From assembly GCA_947259045.1 (NCBI GenBank), contig CAMYKZ010000004.1, positions 122,780-186,779 of the forward strand: 64,000 nucleotides of DNA. Direction: 5' to 3'. The notes beneath the pieces were generated by a model. The model was not told where the DNA came from. It made no database searches and worked only from the letters and a program-made list of their open reading frames with translations. The position numbers and the translations under genes are program-made. This DNA comes from an uncultured Afifella sp. (GTDB taxonomy: Bacteria; Pseudomonadota; Alphaproteobacteria; Rhizobiales; Afifellaceae). Positions 1 through 8,088 of this stretch are shown piece by piece (positions within the stretch are counted from its first letter, which is position 1; every line of letters starts with the position of its first letter).

Positions 1-836
1 GCGGCATCATCGTTCCATTCCCGGTCGCGGCGCATCAGGTCGAGCAACTGCTCGGCGGCCGCCGCCGGCTCGCCGCGGGCGTTCAGCGCGATGGCAAGAT
101 CATAGCGGCTCTGGTGGTCATCGGGATTCTGGTCGAGTTTTGCCTCAAGGTCGGCCGGTTTTCCAAGGTGGGACGCCTGGTCTGCAAGTTCCAGCGCCGC
201 ACGGGCGGCGATGACGCCGGTATCCTTTTCCTTGTCTGCCGGGACGTCGGCCAGCAGCCCCCGTGCCTGATCCAGATTGTCAATGGCGATATGACAGCGC
301 GCCAGACCGGCAAGGGCTGCGACATTGTCAGGCTCCGCCCCCAAGACGCCGGAATAGAGGCTCGCAGCCGTCGCATAATCCCGCTCCGCCAGCGCCAGCC
401 CGGCCTCTTCCATCGCCGATTCGGAATCGGTCGGGCCGATCGGCCCGACGATGCGTTCGATAAACGCCGTGATCTGGCTTTCCGGCAGCGCCCCGGCAAA
501 ACCGTCGACGGGCTGGCCGTCCTTGAAAGCAAATACCGCCGGGATCGATTGGATGCCGAGCTGCGGATGAATATTCGGATGCTCCTCGATGTTCAGCTTG
601 ACCAGGCGGATCCTGCCGCCGGCCTTTTTGACGGCCGCTTCCAGGATCGGCGTCAATTGCTTGCAGGGGCCGCACCAGGGCGCCCAGAAATCGACCAGCA
701 CCGGCACGGTCATGGAGGCGTCCATCACATCGGCCTTGAAGCGCTCCATCGTCGTGTCGGTGATCAGGTCGCTGTCGCTTGCGCCCGCCGCGCCGCCCGG
801 CGCCGGGTTGCCGCCAATGATAAGTCCGTCGGTCAT
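1..836 (-). CDS. Thioredoxin-domain protein with C-terminal TPR-like region (YbbN/CnoX type), 3' end cut by window edge
   Basis: The N-terminal domain is a thioredoxin fold with a canonical WCGPC redox motif at residues 54-58 and a cis-proline segment (SIPAVFAF) about 45 residues later. The rest of the ~278 visible residues is alanine- and leucine-rich helical sequence (AGLALAERDYATAASLY and following), as in TPR tails of the YbbN/CnoX family. Known members act in the cytoplasm as redox-active holdases that pass clients to GroEL or DnaK. The start is the ATG at 836. The gene runs leftward off the window, so the stop is not seen. The neighbour upstream is a ProX-type editing protein, also on the minus strand. 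The family call is firm; the exact chaperone role is inferred. Confidence 0.9.
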   Translation of the reverse strand, partial: MTDGLIIGGNPAPGGAAGASDSDLITDTTMERFKADVMDASMTVPVLVDFWAPWCGPCKQLTPILEAAVKKAGGRIRLVKLNIEEHPNIHPQLGIQSIPAVFAFKDGQPVDGFAGALPESQITAFIERIVGPIGPTDSESAMEEAGLALAERDYATAASLYSGVLGAEPDNVAALAGLARCHIAIDNLDQARGLLADVPADKEKDTGVIAARAALELADQASHLGKPADLEAKLDQNPDDHQSRYDLAIALNARGEPAAAAEQLLDLMRRDREWNDDA

Positions 837-923
837 CTCAATTGCCTCTTGTCTGCCGCCGTGGCGTTATCCGGCCGCGCCCGGTGCACCGGCACTCATT
901 GCCGGAGCCTGGCGGCCGGATTG

Positions 924-1436
924 TCAGTCTTCGTTTGCGTCTGTCGCCGCCGCCACATCGATTATCCGTGGTTCATGACCGGTTGCCTTGAGGAAGGTCA
1001 AGAGGTCTGCGCGAGCAATTGTCGTCGTCGCGACGTTTTCCAGCGGATGGAAATTCAGCATATCGTGCTGCATCAGGCTCTCGTCAAGCACAACGCTGAC
1101 CCGGATATCGGTATCGTTTATCACGGCAAACGGCGTCACCGAGCCTGGAATGACCCCGAGCAGTTCGTCCAGCAATTCCGGTTTGCCGAAGGACAGCCGG
1201 GCACAATCAAGCCGCTTGTGCAGGCTTTTCATCTCAATCGGCGTGCTTTCTTCCGCCACCAGCAGAATAATCTGTCCCTTCTTGTCCTTCAGGAACAGGT
1301 TTTTGGAATGGGCACCGGCAATGGCCCCGCGCAGTTCCCGGCTTTGTTCCACCGTGAACAGCGGCGGATGCTCGACCGTCGCGGTTTCGATCGCGAGCTC
1401 GGCGAGTATCTCAAGAAGTTCAGCACGGCCGGCCAT
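924..1436 (-). CDS. ProX/YbaK-type aminoacyl-tRNA editing domain protein
   Basis: This 170-residue free-standing YbaK/ProRS-associated domain probably deacylates mischarged tRNA (Ala or Cys on tRNA-Pro). Supporting segments are the HPPLFTVEQS stretch near residue 23, the AHSKNLFLKDKKG lysine motif near residue 45 and the GSVTPFAVIND segment, all typical of the ProXp/PrdX family. The frame is open to an ATG at 1520, but the start at 1436 (MAGRAELLEI) gives the usual family length and begins directly on the conserved domain. It lies 87 bp upstream of the thioredoxin gene on the same strand and may be cotranscribed with it. Which tRNA is edited cannot be told from sequence alone. Confidence 0.88.
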   Translation of the reverse strand: MAGRAELLEILAELAIETATVEHPPLFTVEQSRELRGAIAGAHSKNLFLKDKKGQIILLVAEESTPIEMKSLHKRLDCARLSFGKPELLDELLGVIPGSVTPFAVINDTDIRVSVVLDESLMQHDMLNFHPLENVATTTIARADLLTFLKATGHEPRIIDVAAATDANED

Positions 1437-1679
1437 ATTCAGAATCCCATATCGGTCAGACGGCGCGCGTTTGCACACGCCGCCGATGTCTGCGCTGAAG
1501 CGCATTGCCTTGCTCAGCATCCAGGGCGCCGTTTACCCGCTGGCGGCGCCCGGCACAATATCAATCGCGGCAGACGGCACAAAAACCGTCGGCCGACCAT
1601 TCGATTCAGCCTTGCATTCGCGCCCGCCTTGCGCCATATACGGCGCGCGCTGCAGCCCATTTCTTGGCGGGCTGCTTGA

Positions 1680-1754
1680 GCGGGCGTAGCTCAGGGGTAG
1701 AGCACAACCTTGCCAAGGTTGGGGTCGTGAGTTCGAATCTCATCGCCCGCTCCA
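1680..1754 (+). tRNA. tRNA-Gly (anticodon GCC), CCA encoded
   Basis: A complete cloverleaf is visible. The acceptor stem GCGGGCG (1680-1686) pairs with CGCCCGC (1744-1750). The D-arm contains AGCTCAGGGGTAGAGC. The anticodon stem CAACC/GGTTG encloses loop TTGCCAA with anticodon GCC at 1712-1714. The T-arm contains GTTCGAATC. The discriminator base is followed by an encoded CCA ending at 1754. No integrase or duplicated 3' end lies nearby, so there is no sign that it serves as an attachment site here. Confidence 0.98.
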
Positions 1755-2199
1755 TTTTTCCATCACCTATCGATGAGCGAACAGACGCTGCGCACGGTCG
1801 TGCGCACGGCCAGCGGTGCGACCATGGGCCCATCCTGCCCCATGCTCAGGACGCAGGCGTCCTGGACGATACAGCCGCCGGCCCAAGCCCATTTTCACAC
1901 TGGCATCATGCAGATCTCGACCGACAGGACAGGTGCGCCGGCATCATGTCACTGGCGTCCGTACGCCGATATGCAATTTCCCATTATCCAAGCCATAAAG
2001 TTGGTTTAATTAAACAGAACTCATGAATCAAGCGAGAATTATTTAATTGTCTTATCAAACTAGAGATCATAAACACGGGGCGCTCTAGAATTGCTTCATT
2101 GTTCGAACTTTGAGTCCGCAATTCAGGCATTGCCGATCGAGACCAATCATAAACGGCTCGACGCTCTGCGAAATAACATTACGCGATGGGGACTGGGAA
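1755..2199. other. 445-bp gene-free stretch: stem-loop after the tRNA, then an AT-rich upstream region
   Basis: No convincing gene was found on either strand. A perfect 7-bp inverted repeat (TGCGCAC, loop GGTC, GTGCGCA) lies at 1789-1806, 35 bp after the tRNA, and may help end its transcript, although no T-run follows. From about 1975 to 2100 the DNA is clearly AT-rich compared with its surroundings, for example TTTAATTAAAC and ATTATTTAATTG, which suits a promoter region for the membrane-protein gene starting at 2200. No precise -35/-10 pair can be assigned. Confidence 0.5.
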
Positions 2200-3375
2200 A
2201 TGGAACTTCAAAAATACTGGGCTCAGGCCTACGGCGCGATCATTAATTTCTGGCCAAAACTGATCGGTGCGCTTGCGATTTTGGCGCTCGCCGTCTTTGT
2301 GGCATTCGTCCTGTCGCGCGTCAGCCGCTATCTCATCAACAAGACCAACCTTGGCAAGAAACTCAAAGTCAGCGAGCAGGATCTCGGCCAGACTGTCGGA
2401 CAGGCATTCTTCTGGCTGACCATTCTTATTTCATTGCCCGCGATCCTCGGCGCACTCGGTATGCAAGGCCTTCTGGCCCCGATGCAGTCGATGTCGGCGA
2501 AAGTCCTCGCCTTCCTGCCAAACCTGATCGGTGCGGGTCTCATTTTCGGCATTGGTTACGCCATCGCAACAATTGCCCGCCGCGCGGTGACGAGCATCCT
2601 CAATGCGGCGCAAGCAGACAAGCTTGCCAAGAAAGTCGGACTGGACAACCTGACCGGTAGTGCCGGAATCGCGAATTTCTCAGGCCTCCTGGTGTTCACC
2701 CTGTTGATCATTCCTGTGGCTATCGCGGCGCTTGATGCGCTCGGCATAAGCTCGGTTTCCAATCCGGCAAAACAAATGCTGCAGGGTTTTCTCGATGCCA
2801 TTCCGAACATCTCTGCCGCCGCTATCGTGCTGCTGCTGGCCTTCGTGATCGGACGGTTTGCGCTTGATACACTCTCCAATCTGTTGCCGGCCATCGGTTT
2901 TGACAATATTACGCAGCAACTCGGCATAACCGACGATGTCATCGGCAATACACCCCCGTCGCGGATCGCTGGTTATGTGGCCTACATCGCAATAATGGTC
3001 TTCGGCGTGATTGAAGCGGCCAAATTGCTGAATTTCCAGATCGTGTCGGAAATGCTGAGCACCATTCTGTCCCTGGGCGGGCGGGTTCTGCTGGGCAGCG
3101 TCATCATCGCCTTCGGCATCATCGCGGCGGATTTCGTGTCGCGTATCGTCAGCAAGTCCAAAGAGGCAAAACCGGTCGCCGGTCTGATCCGATACGCCAT
3201 TATCTTTCTTGCCGCGGCGATGGGCTTGCGCCAGATGGGATTGGCTAACGAAATCATCACACTCGGCTTCACCATGTTCATGGGCGCACTTGCCGTCGGG
3301 GCTGCGATTGCCATCGGATGGGGCGGCAAGGACGTCGCGTTCCGTCTGCTCGATAAATGGACGAAGGATCTTTGA
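2200..3375 (+). CDS. Channel-like membrane protein with repeated conserved TM helices
   Basis: This 391-residue integral membrane protein belongs to the family of small-conductance mechanosensitive-channel relatives built from repeats of one conserved TM helix. Several repeats can be seen, each a hydrophobic helix flanked by glycine and ending near LP(N/A)I(I/L)GA or LPxIGF (LPNLIGAGLIF, IPNISAAAIV, LPAIGFDNI). No MscS beta domain is present. A cytoplasmic N-terminus of about 15 residues precedes the first helix (FWPKLIGALAIL). The ATG at 2200 is chosen over the earlier in-frame ATG at 2110 because it begins right before the first TM repeat and follows a purine-rich GGGGACTGGGA. It probably acts in osmotic or envelope stress, which fits the OmpA gene downstream. 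Function is inferred. Confidence 0.82.
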   Translation: MELQKYWAQAYGAIINFWPKLIGALAILALAVFVAFVLSRVSRYLINKTNLGKKLKVSEQDLGQTVGQAFFWLTILISLPAILGALGMQGLLAPMQSMSAKVLAFLPNLIGAGLIFGIGYAIATIARRAVTSILNAAQADKLAKKVGLDNLTGSAGIANFSGLLVFTLLIIPVAIAALDALGISSVSNPAKQMLQGFLDAIPNISAAAIVLLLAFVIGRFALDTLSNLLPAIGFDNITQQLGITDDVIGNTPPSRIAGYVAYIAIMVFGVIEAAKLLNFQIVSEMLSTILSLGGRVLLGSVIIAFGIIAADFVSRIVSKSKEAKPVAGLIRYAIIFLAAAMGLRQMGLANEIITLGFTMFMGALAVGAAIAIGWGGKDVAFRLLDKWTKDL

Positions 3376-3403
3376 CCAGAATGTCGACCATCCAGCGATG
3401 AAG

Positions 3404-3435
3404 CAGGCGGGAGCTATAAAAATGCAACCCGCCTG
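3404..3435. repeat. 8-bp inverted repeat after the channel-like gene
   Basis: CAGGCGGG at 3404-3411 is mirrored by CCCGCCTG at 3428-3435, with a 16-nt AT-rich loop. It lies about 30 bp beyond the stop codon at 3375 and could stabilise or end the transcript. The absence of a T-run makes a classical intrinsic terminator unlikely. Confidence 0.35.
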
Positions 3436-3556
3436 AGAATGACGCCATCGGGTCATGTTCCCCCGGAAAATGCTGTCTGCCCGCATCAAAAGGAACAAAA
3501 ACTGATCTGGTCGTATTCCGGGGGTGGTGCGGTCAATTGCTTTGAGGAGCACTGAA

Positions 3557-5203
3557 ATGAAAGTTCTGCGTCCCCGACTGGTCACCGCGCTTGCGGTTCT
3601 GATGCCCATCACCTTTACGTCAGCGCCCAGCCTCGCCGGCATTTCACAATACGAAGGTCTGTCAAAACCGGTTCGCACAAACGGCAGCTATCAATTGGCG
3701 CAGGCGGCGGAGCCCGAAGCGGTTGTTGCCGCCCGGGCTGACGTTGCGGCGGCGGAAGAGGCGCTTCGCACAACCGAAGCGGCCAACGGCGATGTTGAAA
3801 GCGCTCGCAAAGCCGTCAAGAAAGCACGCCGTGTTCTGGCCCAGGCACTAGCTGACGCAGGGCTGCCGCTGACCGGCGAGAAGCCGGTCGACGCTCCCAC
3901 GGAGCAGACGGCCGAAACGCCGGCAGAGCAACCTGCCGCCGGTGAGCCGGCCCAGAGCGTTGCCGAACAGCCAGAAGCGCCAGCCGCGGCGCCGGCATCT
4001 GAGGATGCCCCGAAAGAAACCGCTGGACAGCCTGCGGCAGACGATGCTGCGAAGGCCGAGACCGGTCCGGTGCCGGCAGACGCCGAAAAACCGCTGACGG
4101 CAAAGGAACAGAAAAAACTGCTGAAACAGCAGAAAAAGGCTGAAAAACAGCAAGCGAAAGACCAGGAAAAAACTGCGGAAGCCGACGCCAAGGAGGCCGA
4201 GGAGCTCAAGGCGGAAATCACCAAAGCCGAACCGCTGCCGGATGCGCCGACCGGAATACAGGGAGAAACGGCCGATCCCAAGGTGGAAGAATTGCGCCGC
4301 AAGCTCGCCGCCGAACGGGAGAAGGTCCGTAAACTGGAAGCCAGACAGGATGATGCGCCGGCAATTCGCGGCGCCGACAACCGGTCGATTATTCAGTTGA
4401 ACGGCCAGGTCATCATCCGCAACGACAGTGAAACGGATCGCATACTGCGCGGCGCGCAAGACATCGAAGTCCTGCGCTTGCCCCGCGGCCGCACACAGAC
4501 GGTTGTCACCCGTCCCAACGGTGCCCGGATCATCACGATCCGCGACGCTGACGGCGCCATTATTTACCGGCTGCGCGAGCAACCGAATGGCCGCGAACTG
4601 GTCCTGATCGACAACCGTGATCTATATGAAGAGGGCCGTCCACGGGTGGCGATCGATATTCAGCTGCCACCGATCGTGTTCGATATCCCGCAGCGCGAAT
4701 ACATCGTTGAGATGGGCGATCGTGTCTATGAGGACGACCTCAGATTGGCTTTGATCGCACCGCCGGTGGAGAAGGTCGAGCGCGCCTATTCGCTTGAGGA
4801 AGTCCGGTATTCTGAACGATTGCGGGAGAAACTTCGCCGGATCGATGTATCGGTGACATTCGATACCGGCAGCGCAGCCATTTCGCGCGATGAAGTTCCG
4901 GCCCTCGACCGGCTGGCGCAGGCAATGGAAACAATCCTGGAATCTGACCCTGATACGATCTTTCTGGTCGAAGGACACACTGACGCTGTCGGTTCGCAAA
5001 TCGCAAACCTGGCACTGTCGGACCGGCGCGCTGAATCAGTCGCGATCGCATTGGCGGAATTCTTTGACATTCCGCCGGAGAACCTTGTCACGCAGGGCTA
5101 TGGTGAAGACTATTTGAAGGTACCGACACCGGATGCGGAGCGCCGCAACCGTCGGGTCGCGGTGCGCAACATCACCGACCTGTTAAGGATCTCCAGCCGA
5201 TAA
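3557..5203 (+). CDS. OmpA-family protein with long Ala/Glu-rich charged linker
   Basis: This 548-residue envelope protein starts at the ATG at 3557, preceded by a GAGGAG ribosome-binding site. Residues 1-27 form a signal peptide (basic MKVLRPR, hydrophobic core, cut near SLAG). Residues ~45-270 are a low-complexity region rich in Ala, Glu, Lys and Pro, with heptad-like EQKKLLKQQKKAEKQQ probably forming a coiled coil. A central beta-rich part carries NGQVIIRN and GARIITIRDADG. The last ~130 residues are an OmpA C-terminal peptidoglycan-binding domain (VTFDTGSAAIS, VEGHTDAVGS, LSDRRAESV, RRNRRVAV). No N-terminal beta-barrel is evident, so it is probably a periplasmic or outer-membrane-tethered spacer that grips the cell wall. 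Confidence 0.9.
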   Translation: MKVLRPRLVTALAVLMPITFTSAPSLAGISQYEGLSKPVRTNGSYQLAQAAEPEAVVAARADVAAAEEALRTTEAANGDVESARKAVKKARRVLAQALADAGLPLTGEKPVDAPTEQTAETPAEQPAAGEPAQSVAEQPEAPAAAPASEDAPKETAGQPAADDAAKAETGPVPADAEKPLTAKEQKKLLKQQKKAEKQQAKDQEKTAEADAKEAEELKAEITKAEPLPDAPTGIQGETADPKVEELRRKLAAEREKVRKLEARQDDAPAIRGADNRSIIQLNGQVIIRNDSETDRILRGAQDIEVLRLPRGRTQTVVTRPNGARIITIRDADGAIIYRLREQPNGRELVLIDNRDLYEEGRPRVAIDIQLPPIVFDIPQREYIVEMGDRVYEDDLRLALIAPPVEKVERAYSLEEVRYSERLREKLRRIDVSVTFDTGSAAISRDEVPALDRLAQAMETILESDPDTIFLVEGHTDAVGSQIANLALSDRRAESVAIALAEFFDIPPENLVTQGYGEDYLKVPTPDAERRNRRVAVRNITDLLRISSR

Positions 5204-5254
5204 CCGGCTTACCGGCAGCGCTCATTTCGGGACGGGTTAGCGGCATCAGCCGGA

Positions 5255-5731
5255 CTATTCTACCAGCGACTGGTCGGCCTTCTCGTCGACCAGTTCGCGT
5301 TCGGCCGCCTTCCGCTTTGCAAACTTTTCCCCGAACGTCACGGCCATCTCGTCGTTGAACAGCTCACGGGCCTTGGAGAAAATTTCGTTTTCCTCTTCCT
5401 CCATGTGGTGCTCGTAGTCATGCTTCAACGTGCCGAACCGCGTCAGCCATCCCGGGCTTGAGAAATCCGTGGACTGCAACTCTTCCATGATGTCATCGAG
5501 TTCCTTGTGTTCCGACACGCTGTGGCGCGCATCGTCCTGGCCGTCGGGATCTTCCATCAGTTTCGAATAGAAGGTCTCCTCTTCAGCAGCAGCGTGGGAC
5601 TTCACATCATAGTAGAACTGCGTCCACAGCTTGCGGCGCTGTTGGCTGTCTCCCGTTGTGTCGGCGATACCGTCCAGCAATTGCCGGTGAACATCGTGGT
5701 CCTGCTTGATCCGTTCGTAGACATTCTTCAT
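5255..5731 (-). CDS. Hemerythrin HHE cation-binding domain protein
   Basis: This 158-residue cytoplasmic four-helix protein has a histidine/glutamate pattern for a non-haem diiron site: QDHDVHR near residue 11, HAAAEEETF near residue 47, HKELDD near residue 75 and HDYEHHMEEEENEIF near residue 100. Such proteins respond to oxygen, nitric oxide or iron-sulfur damage. The start at 5731 is chosen because MKNVYERIKQDHD begins the domain and a CGGGGAG ribosome-binding site lies just upstream. The longer frame to 5851 adds only non-conserved sequence. It sits between envelope-stress and redox-stress genes. Confidence 0.88.
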   Translation of the reverse strand: MKNVYERIKQDHDVHRQLLDGIADTTGDSQQRRKLWTQFYYDVKSHAAAEEETFYSKLMEDPDGQDDARHSVSEHKELDDIMEELQSTDFSSPGWLTRFGTLKHDYEHHMEEEENEIFSKARELFNDEMAVTFGEKFAKRKAAERELVDEKADQSLVE

Positions 5732-5847
5732 TTCAAAACTCCCCGGTTGGTGGATAATGGTTGGTGGATAATCGCTGGCGGTTCCCGACGAGACTCGGGC
5801 GCCGGTTGCGGCAGCTTCGTGCTTGACGGTGATCCCCGGAAGCGGAT

Positions 5848-6345
5848 TCAAAACGTAATCCGCGTCTGCACGCCGAGGTCCGGCTCATCGGACGTCAGGT
5901 TGGCCTTGACGATCTGCCAGCCGAACCGCAACGGGTTCGATGACGACACCCATACGGCCGCATCGCTCAGATCAAACTCCAGCAGCACCAGATCGGGATC
6001 ATCCTGTCCGCCGTCGAACCAAGCCGCCACGACCGGGTTCCAGAACCGTTCAATCCGTCGGCGATCGGTGCTCCGGCGCAGACTGCCTGCCAGGCAGGCA
6101 TGATAATCATGATCATCGCCGATGATGCAGAAATGCGCCTTTGCGCTCTGCCCGAGCGTGCTGACAAGATCGCTGTCGCGCCGCGTGAAGAACCAGATCT
6201 TTTTGTTGTCGCGGTCGGGCTGCGGCGCCATAGGCTGCATATGCTGGCCGGAGCCTTCGACACCGAGCATGCCTGCATGCACATCATCGATCTGGTCCCA
6301 GAGTTGCTCTTCCGGTTGGTTGCGTGCCCTGTCCAAATCCGCCAT
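5848..6345 (-). CDS. Pyridoxamine-phosphate-oxidase-like general stress protein (FMN-binding split barrel)
   Basis: This 165-residue protein has the split-barrel features of the general stress protein 26 family: WDQIDDVHAGMLGV near the start, KIWFFTRRDSDLVSTL in the middle and a C-terminal WFDGGQDDPDLVLLEF segment followed by a tryptophan-containing strand. Relatives bind FMN or FAD and take part in stress responses. The start at 6345 has an AGGGAGAAAG ribosome-binding site a few bases upstream. The gene is on the same strand as the hemerythrin gene, with 116 bp between the two coding regions. The substrate is unknown. Confidence 0.85.
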   Translation of the reverse strand: MADLDRARNQPEEQLWDQIDDVHAGMLGVEGSGQHMQPMAPQPDRDNKKIWFFTRRDSDLVSTLGQSAKAHFCIIGDDHDYHACLAGSLRRSTDRRRIERFWNPVVAAWFDGGQDDPDLVLLEFDLSDAAVWVSSSNPLRFGWQIVKANLTSDEPDLGVQTRITF

Positions 6346-6522
6346 GACTTTCTCCCTGAATGGTGATGGCCGGCGCAGTCTGCGTTCAGGATGAATGGAA
6401 CGATCTGCGCCGGATTTCGTTAACCTGTTCACACATCAACGCTCAACCGCCCTCTTGGTTCCGGACGCCGGGAAACCGGCTGTGCAGATCATCCGTCGAT
6501 AAGGCTTGGCCGGATCAGGAAA

Positions 6523-6955
6523 ATGTTGGACCGCATTGAGAAAACAATGATGAAACGTCTCGGGCTCACTTTGGGCACGACAGACATGCTGACGGTGCGC
6601 CGGCGCATCCGCAAGTCCGACACCGGCTACCACCGCGCCGACGGGACCGTGGTGCGCGCCAGACACCTGATCGCTCATTACAACGGGCTTGCAATTCCGC
6701 CAGCCTGGTCGGACGTCAAACTCGCATCGGATCCGAGGCTTCATTTGCAGGCCGTCGGCCGCGACAATGCCGGCCGGACCCAGTACCGCTATCATCGGAA
6801 CTGGGTCGATGGCCGCGATGCCGTCAAATGGGAGCGGCTGAAGAATTCCGCGCGGGAATTCAGGCGCATTGCCCGCGAGCCTGTTGAAAGGGCGTCTGCG
6901 AAACGGCGTCGATCGCCGCGAAACGGCCTTGATGCGATTCATCGACCAAGGTTGA
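6523..6955 (+). pseudogene. Truncated, frameshifted eukaryote-like (type IB) DNA topoisomerase remnant
   Basis: Residues ~35-115 of the open frame match the N-terminal half of bacterial topoisomerase IB, with clear signatures LAIPPAWSDV, HLQAVGRDNAGRTQYRYH and W-x-x-x-R-D. The similarity leaves the first frame near 6885 and resumes one base later at 6887 (KGRLRNGVDRRETALMRFIDQ), which is the expected next helix, before a TGA at 6953-6955. A full enzyme is about 350 residues and carries the active-site tyrosine far downstream; nothing resembling that half follows before the next gene. I read this as a decayed gene. The uncorrected frame would end at 6987 with an unrelated basic tail. Confidence 0.8.
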
Positions 6956-7039
6956 AGCGCTGTCGTTTCAATTGTTCGGGTCGATGAGACCGGTCTTCAA
7001 ATCCTTCCGCGTCGGATCAATCGCATTTGCCGATCGAAG

Positions 7040-7888
7040 TCAGGCCGCGTCCCAGCCGTTGCGGATACAGGCGTAACCTTCACGGTAAACCGCTTCCGGC
7101 GATTCAGCGAAATCGCGCCAGACCCGCGTCGCTGCGGCAAGCTCGGGAAGACCGCGGCCAAAAGCCTCGATGGTCAGCCAGCCGTCATAATTGCCGGCCT
7201 TCAGTGCGCTGAAGGTTTCCGCCCAGGGTACGTGGCCGCGTCCGGGCACACCGCGATCGTTTTCTGATATATGCACATGGACCACATGGCCGGCGTTACG
7301 GGTATAGGCGGCGACGGGATCTGCTTCCTCGATATTGGCATGGAACGTGTCGTACATGGCCCGGATGGCCGGATGGCCGAGCGAGGCGATATAGCTGCCG
7401 AGTTCATCCATCGTGGTGGCGAAATAGCTTTCGAACCGGTTGACGGCCTCAAGCGCGATGACCACGCCGTTGGCCAGGGCGTGATCGCCGGCCTGGCGGT
7501 GGACCTCGCGGGCGCGGTCGAACTCGGCGTCCGTCGTCGGCGCGCCGGAGAAATGTCCGAGCGTCTGGTGCAACGGGCCGCCGATGCCGCTGGCGCCAAG
7601 CGCGGCCGTGCAGTCGACGCACCATTTCAGATAATCCACTGCGGCGCGCCGCGTCGCGGCATCGTCCGACAAAGGGTTCATATCCGCTGTCGGGATGACC
7701 GAAATCCCGGTCCGGCCCAACTGCAATTCGTCCAGCATTCGGCCGATGGCGGCATAATCATCGGGCGTCCCGCCGAAGACCGGTACCTCGACCCCGTCAT
7801 AACCGGTGGCCTTCAGATCTTCCAACAAAGGGCGATGGCTTTCATCGACCGACGTGGCCCACAGAAGCATGCAAAATCCGATTTTCAT
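7040..7888 (-). CDS. Sugar phosphate isomerase/epimerase (xylose-isomerase-like TIM barrel) A
   Basis: This 282-residue single TIM barrel belongs to the AP-endonuclease-2/xylose-isomerase-like superfamily. It begins at the first beta strand (MKIGFCMLLW). Probable metal ligands are the glutamates in IALEAVNRFE and LTIEAFG, the aspartate/histidine in MYDTFHANIEE, and HVHISENDRG. Family members epimerise or isomerise hydroxypyruvate, keto-sugars or sugar phosphates, so the substrate is not fixed by sequence. It is transcribed away from the 8089-10284 gene pair across a 200-bp region that contains an inverted repeat (7975-8001). Context points to carbohydrate catabolism. Confidence 0.85.
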   Translation of the reverse strand: MKIGFCMLLWATSVDESHRPLLEDLKATGYDGVEVPVFGGTPDDYAAIGRMLDELQLGRTGISVIPTADMNPLSDDAATRRAAVDYLKWCVDCTAALGASGIGGPLHQTLGHFSGAPTTDAEFDRAREVHRQAGDHALANGVVIALEAVNRFESYFATTMDELGSYIASLGHPAIRAMYDTFHANIEEADPVAAYTRNAGHVVHVHISENDRGVPGRGHVPWAETFSALKAGNYDGWLTIEAFGRGLPELAAATRVWRDFAESPEAVYREGYACIRNGWDAA

Positions 7889-7974
7889 GGTCGCCCTCGC
7901 CCTTGGTCCGGTTCCGGAACAAAAATCATACCGAAATCGGGGCAGGCCTCAACTGCGAACACCATGAATGTCTG

Positions 7975-8001
7975 CCAAATGCGGAAAAAACACTCATTTG
8001 G
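7975..8001. promoter_or_regulatory. Candidate operator: CCAAATG-N13-CATTTGG palindrome
   Basis: A perfect 7-bp inverted repeat with a 13-bp AT-rich spacer lies in the divergent gap between the isomerase starting at 7888 (minus) and the isomerase starting at 8089 (plus). Its position and symmetry suit a dimeric regulator controlling both directions. No regulator gene is adjacent; the nearest is the LacI-type gene at 20906-21934. Confidence 0.4.
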
Positions 8002-8088
8002 GCTTGTTCGAAAGCTCCGCCGGGGTGAGGATTGCCAAGCTGTTTCTGGCTGAAGACGGCAAGCCGACAATTTTTGGGAGGATTTAGG

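Noticed and set aside
114..1679. Long open frame on the plus strand opposite the thioredoxin and ProX-like genes
   Set aside because: Its translation is rich in Arg, His and Gly with no family features, while the opposite strand encodes two clear conserved proteins.
1680..1806. tRNA-Gly as a phage or island attachment site
   Set aside because: No integrase, no duplicated tRNA 3' end and no mobile genes nearby.
2680..3678. 332-codon minus-strand open frame across the channel-like gene
   Set aside because: It is antisense to a protein with repeated TM motifs, and its own translation has no recognisable domain.
3691..4380. Ser/Ala/Cys-rich minus-strand frame opposite the OmpA linker
   Set aside because: This is an artefact of the low-complexity Ala/Glu codons of the OmpA linker read in antisense.
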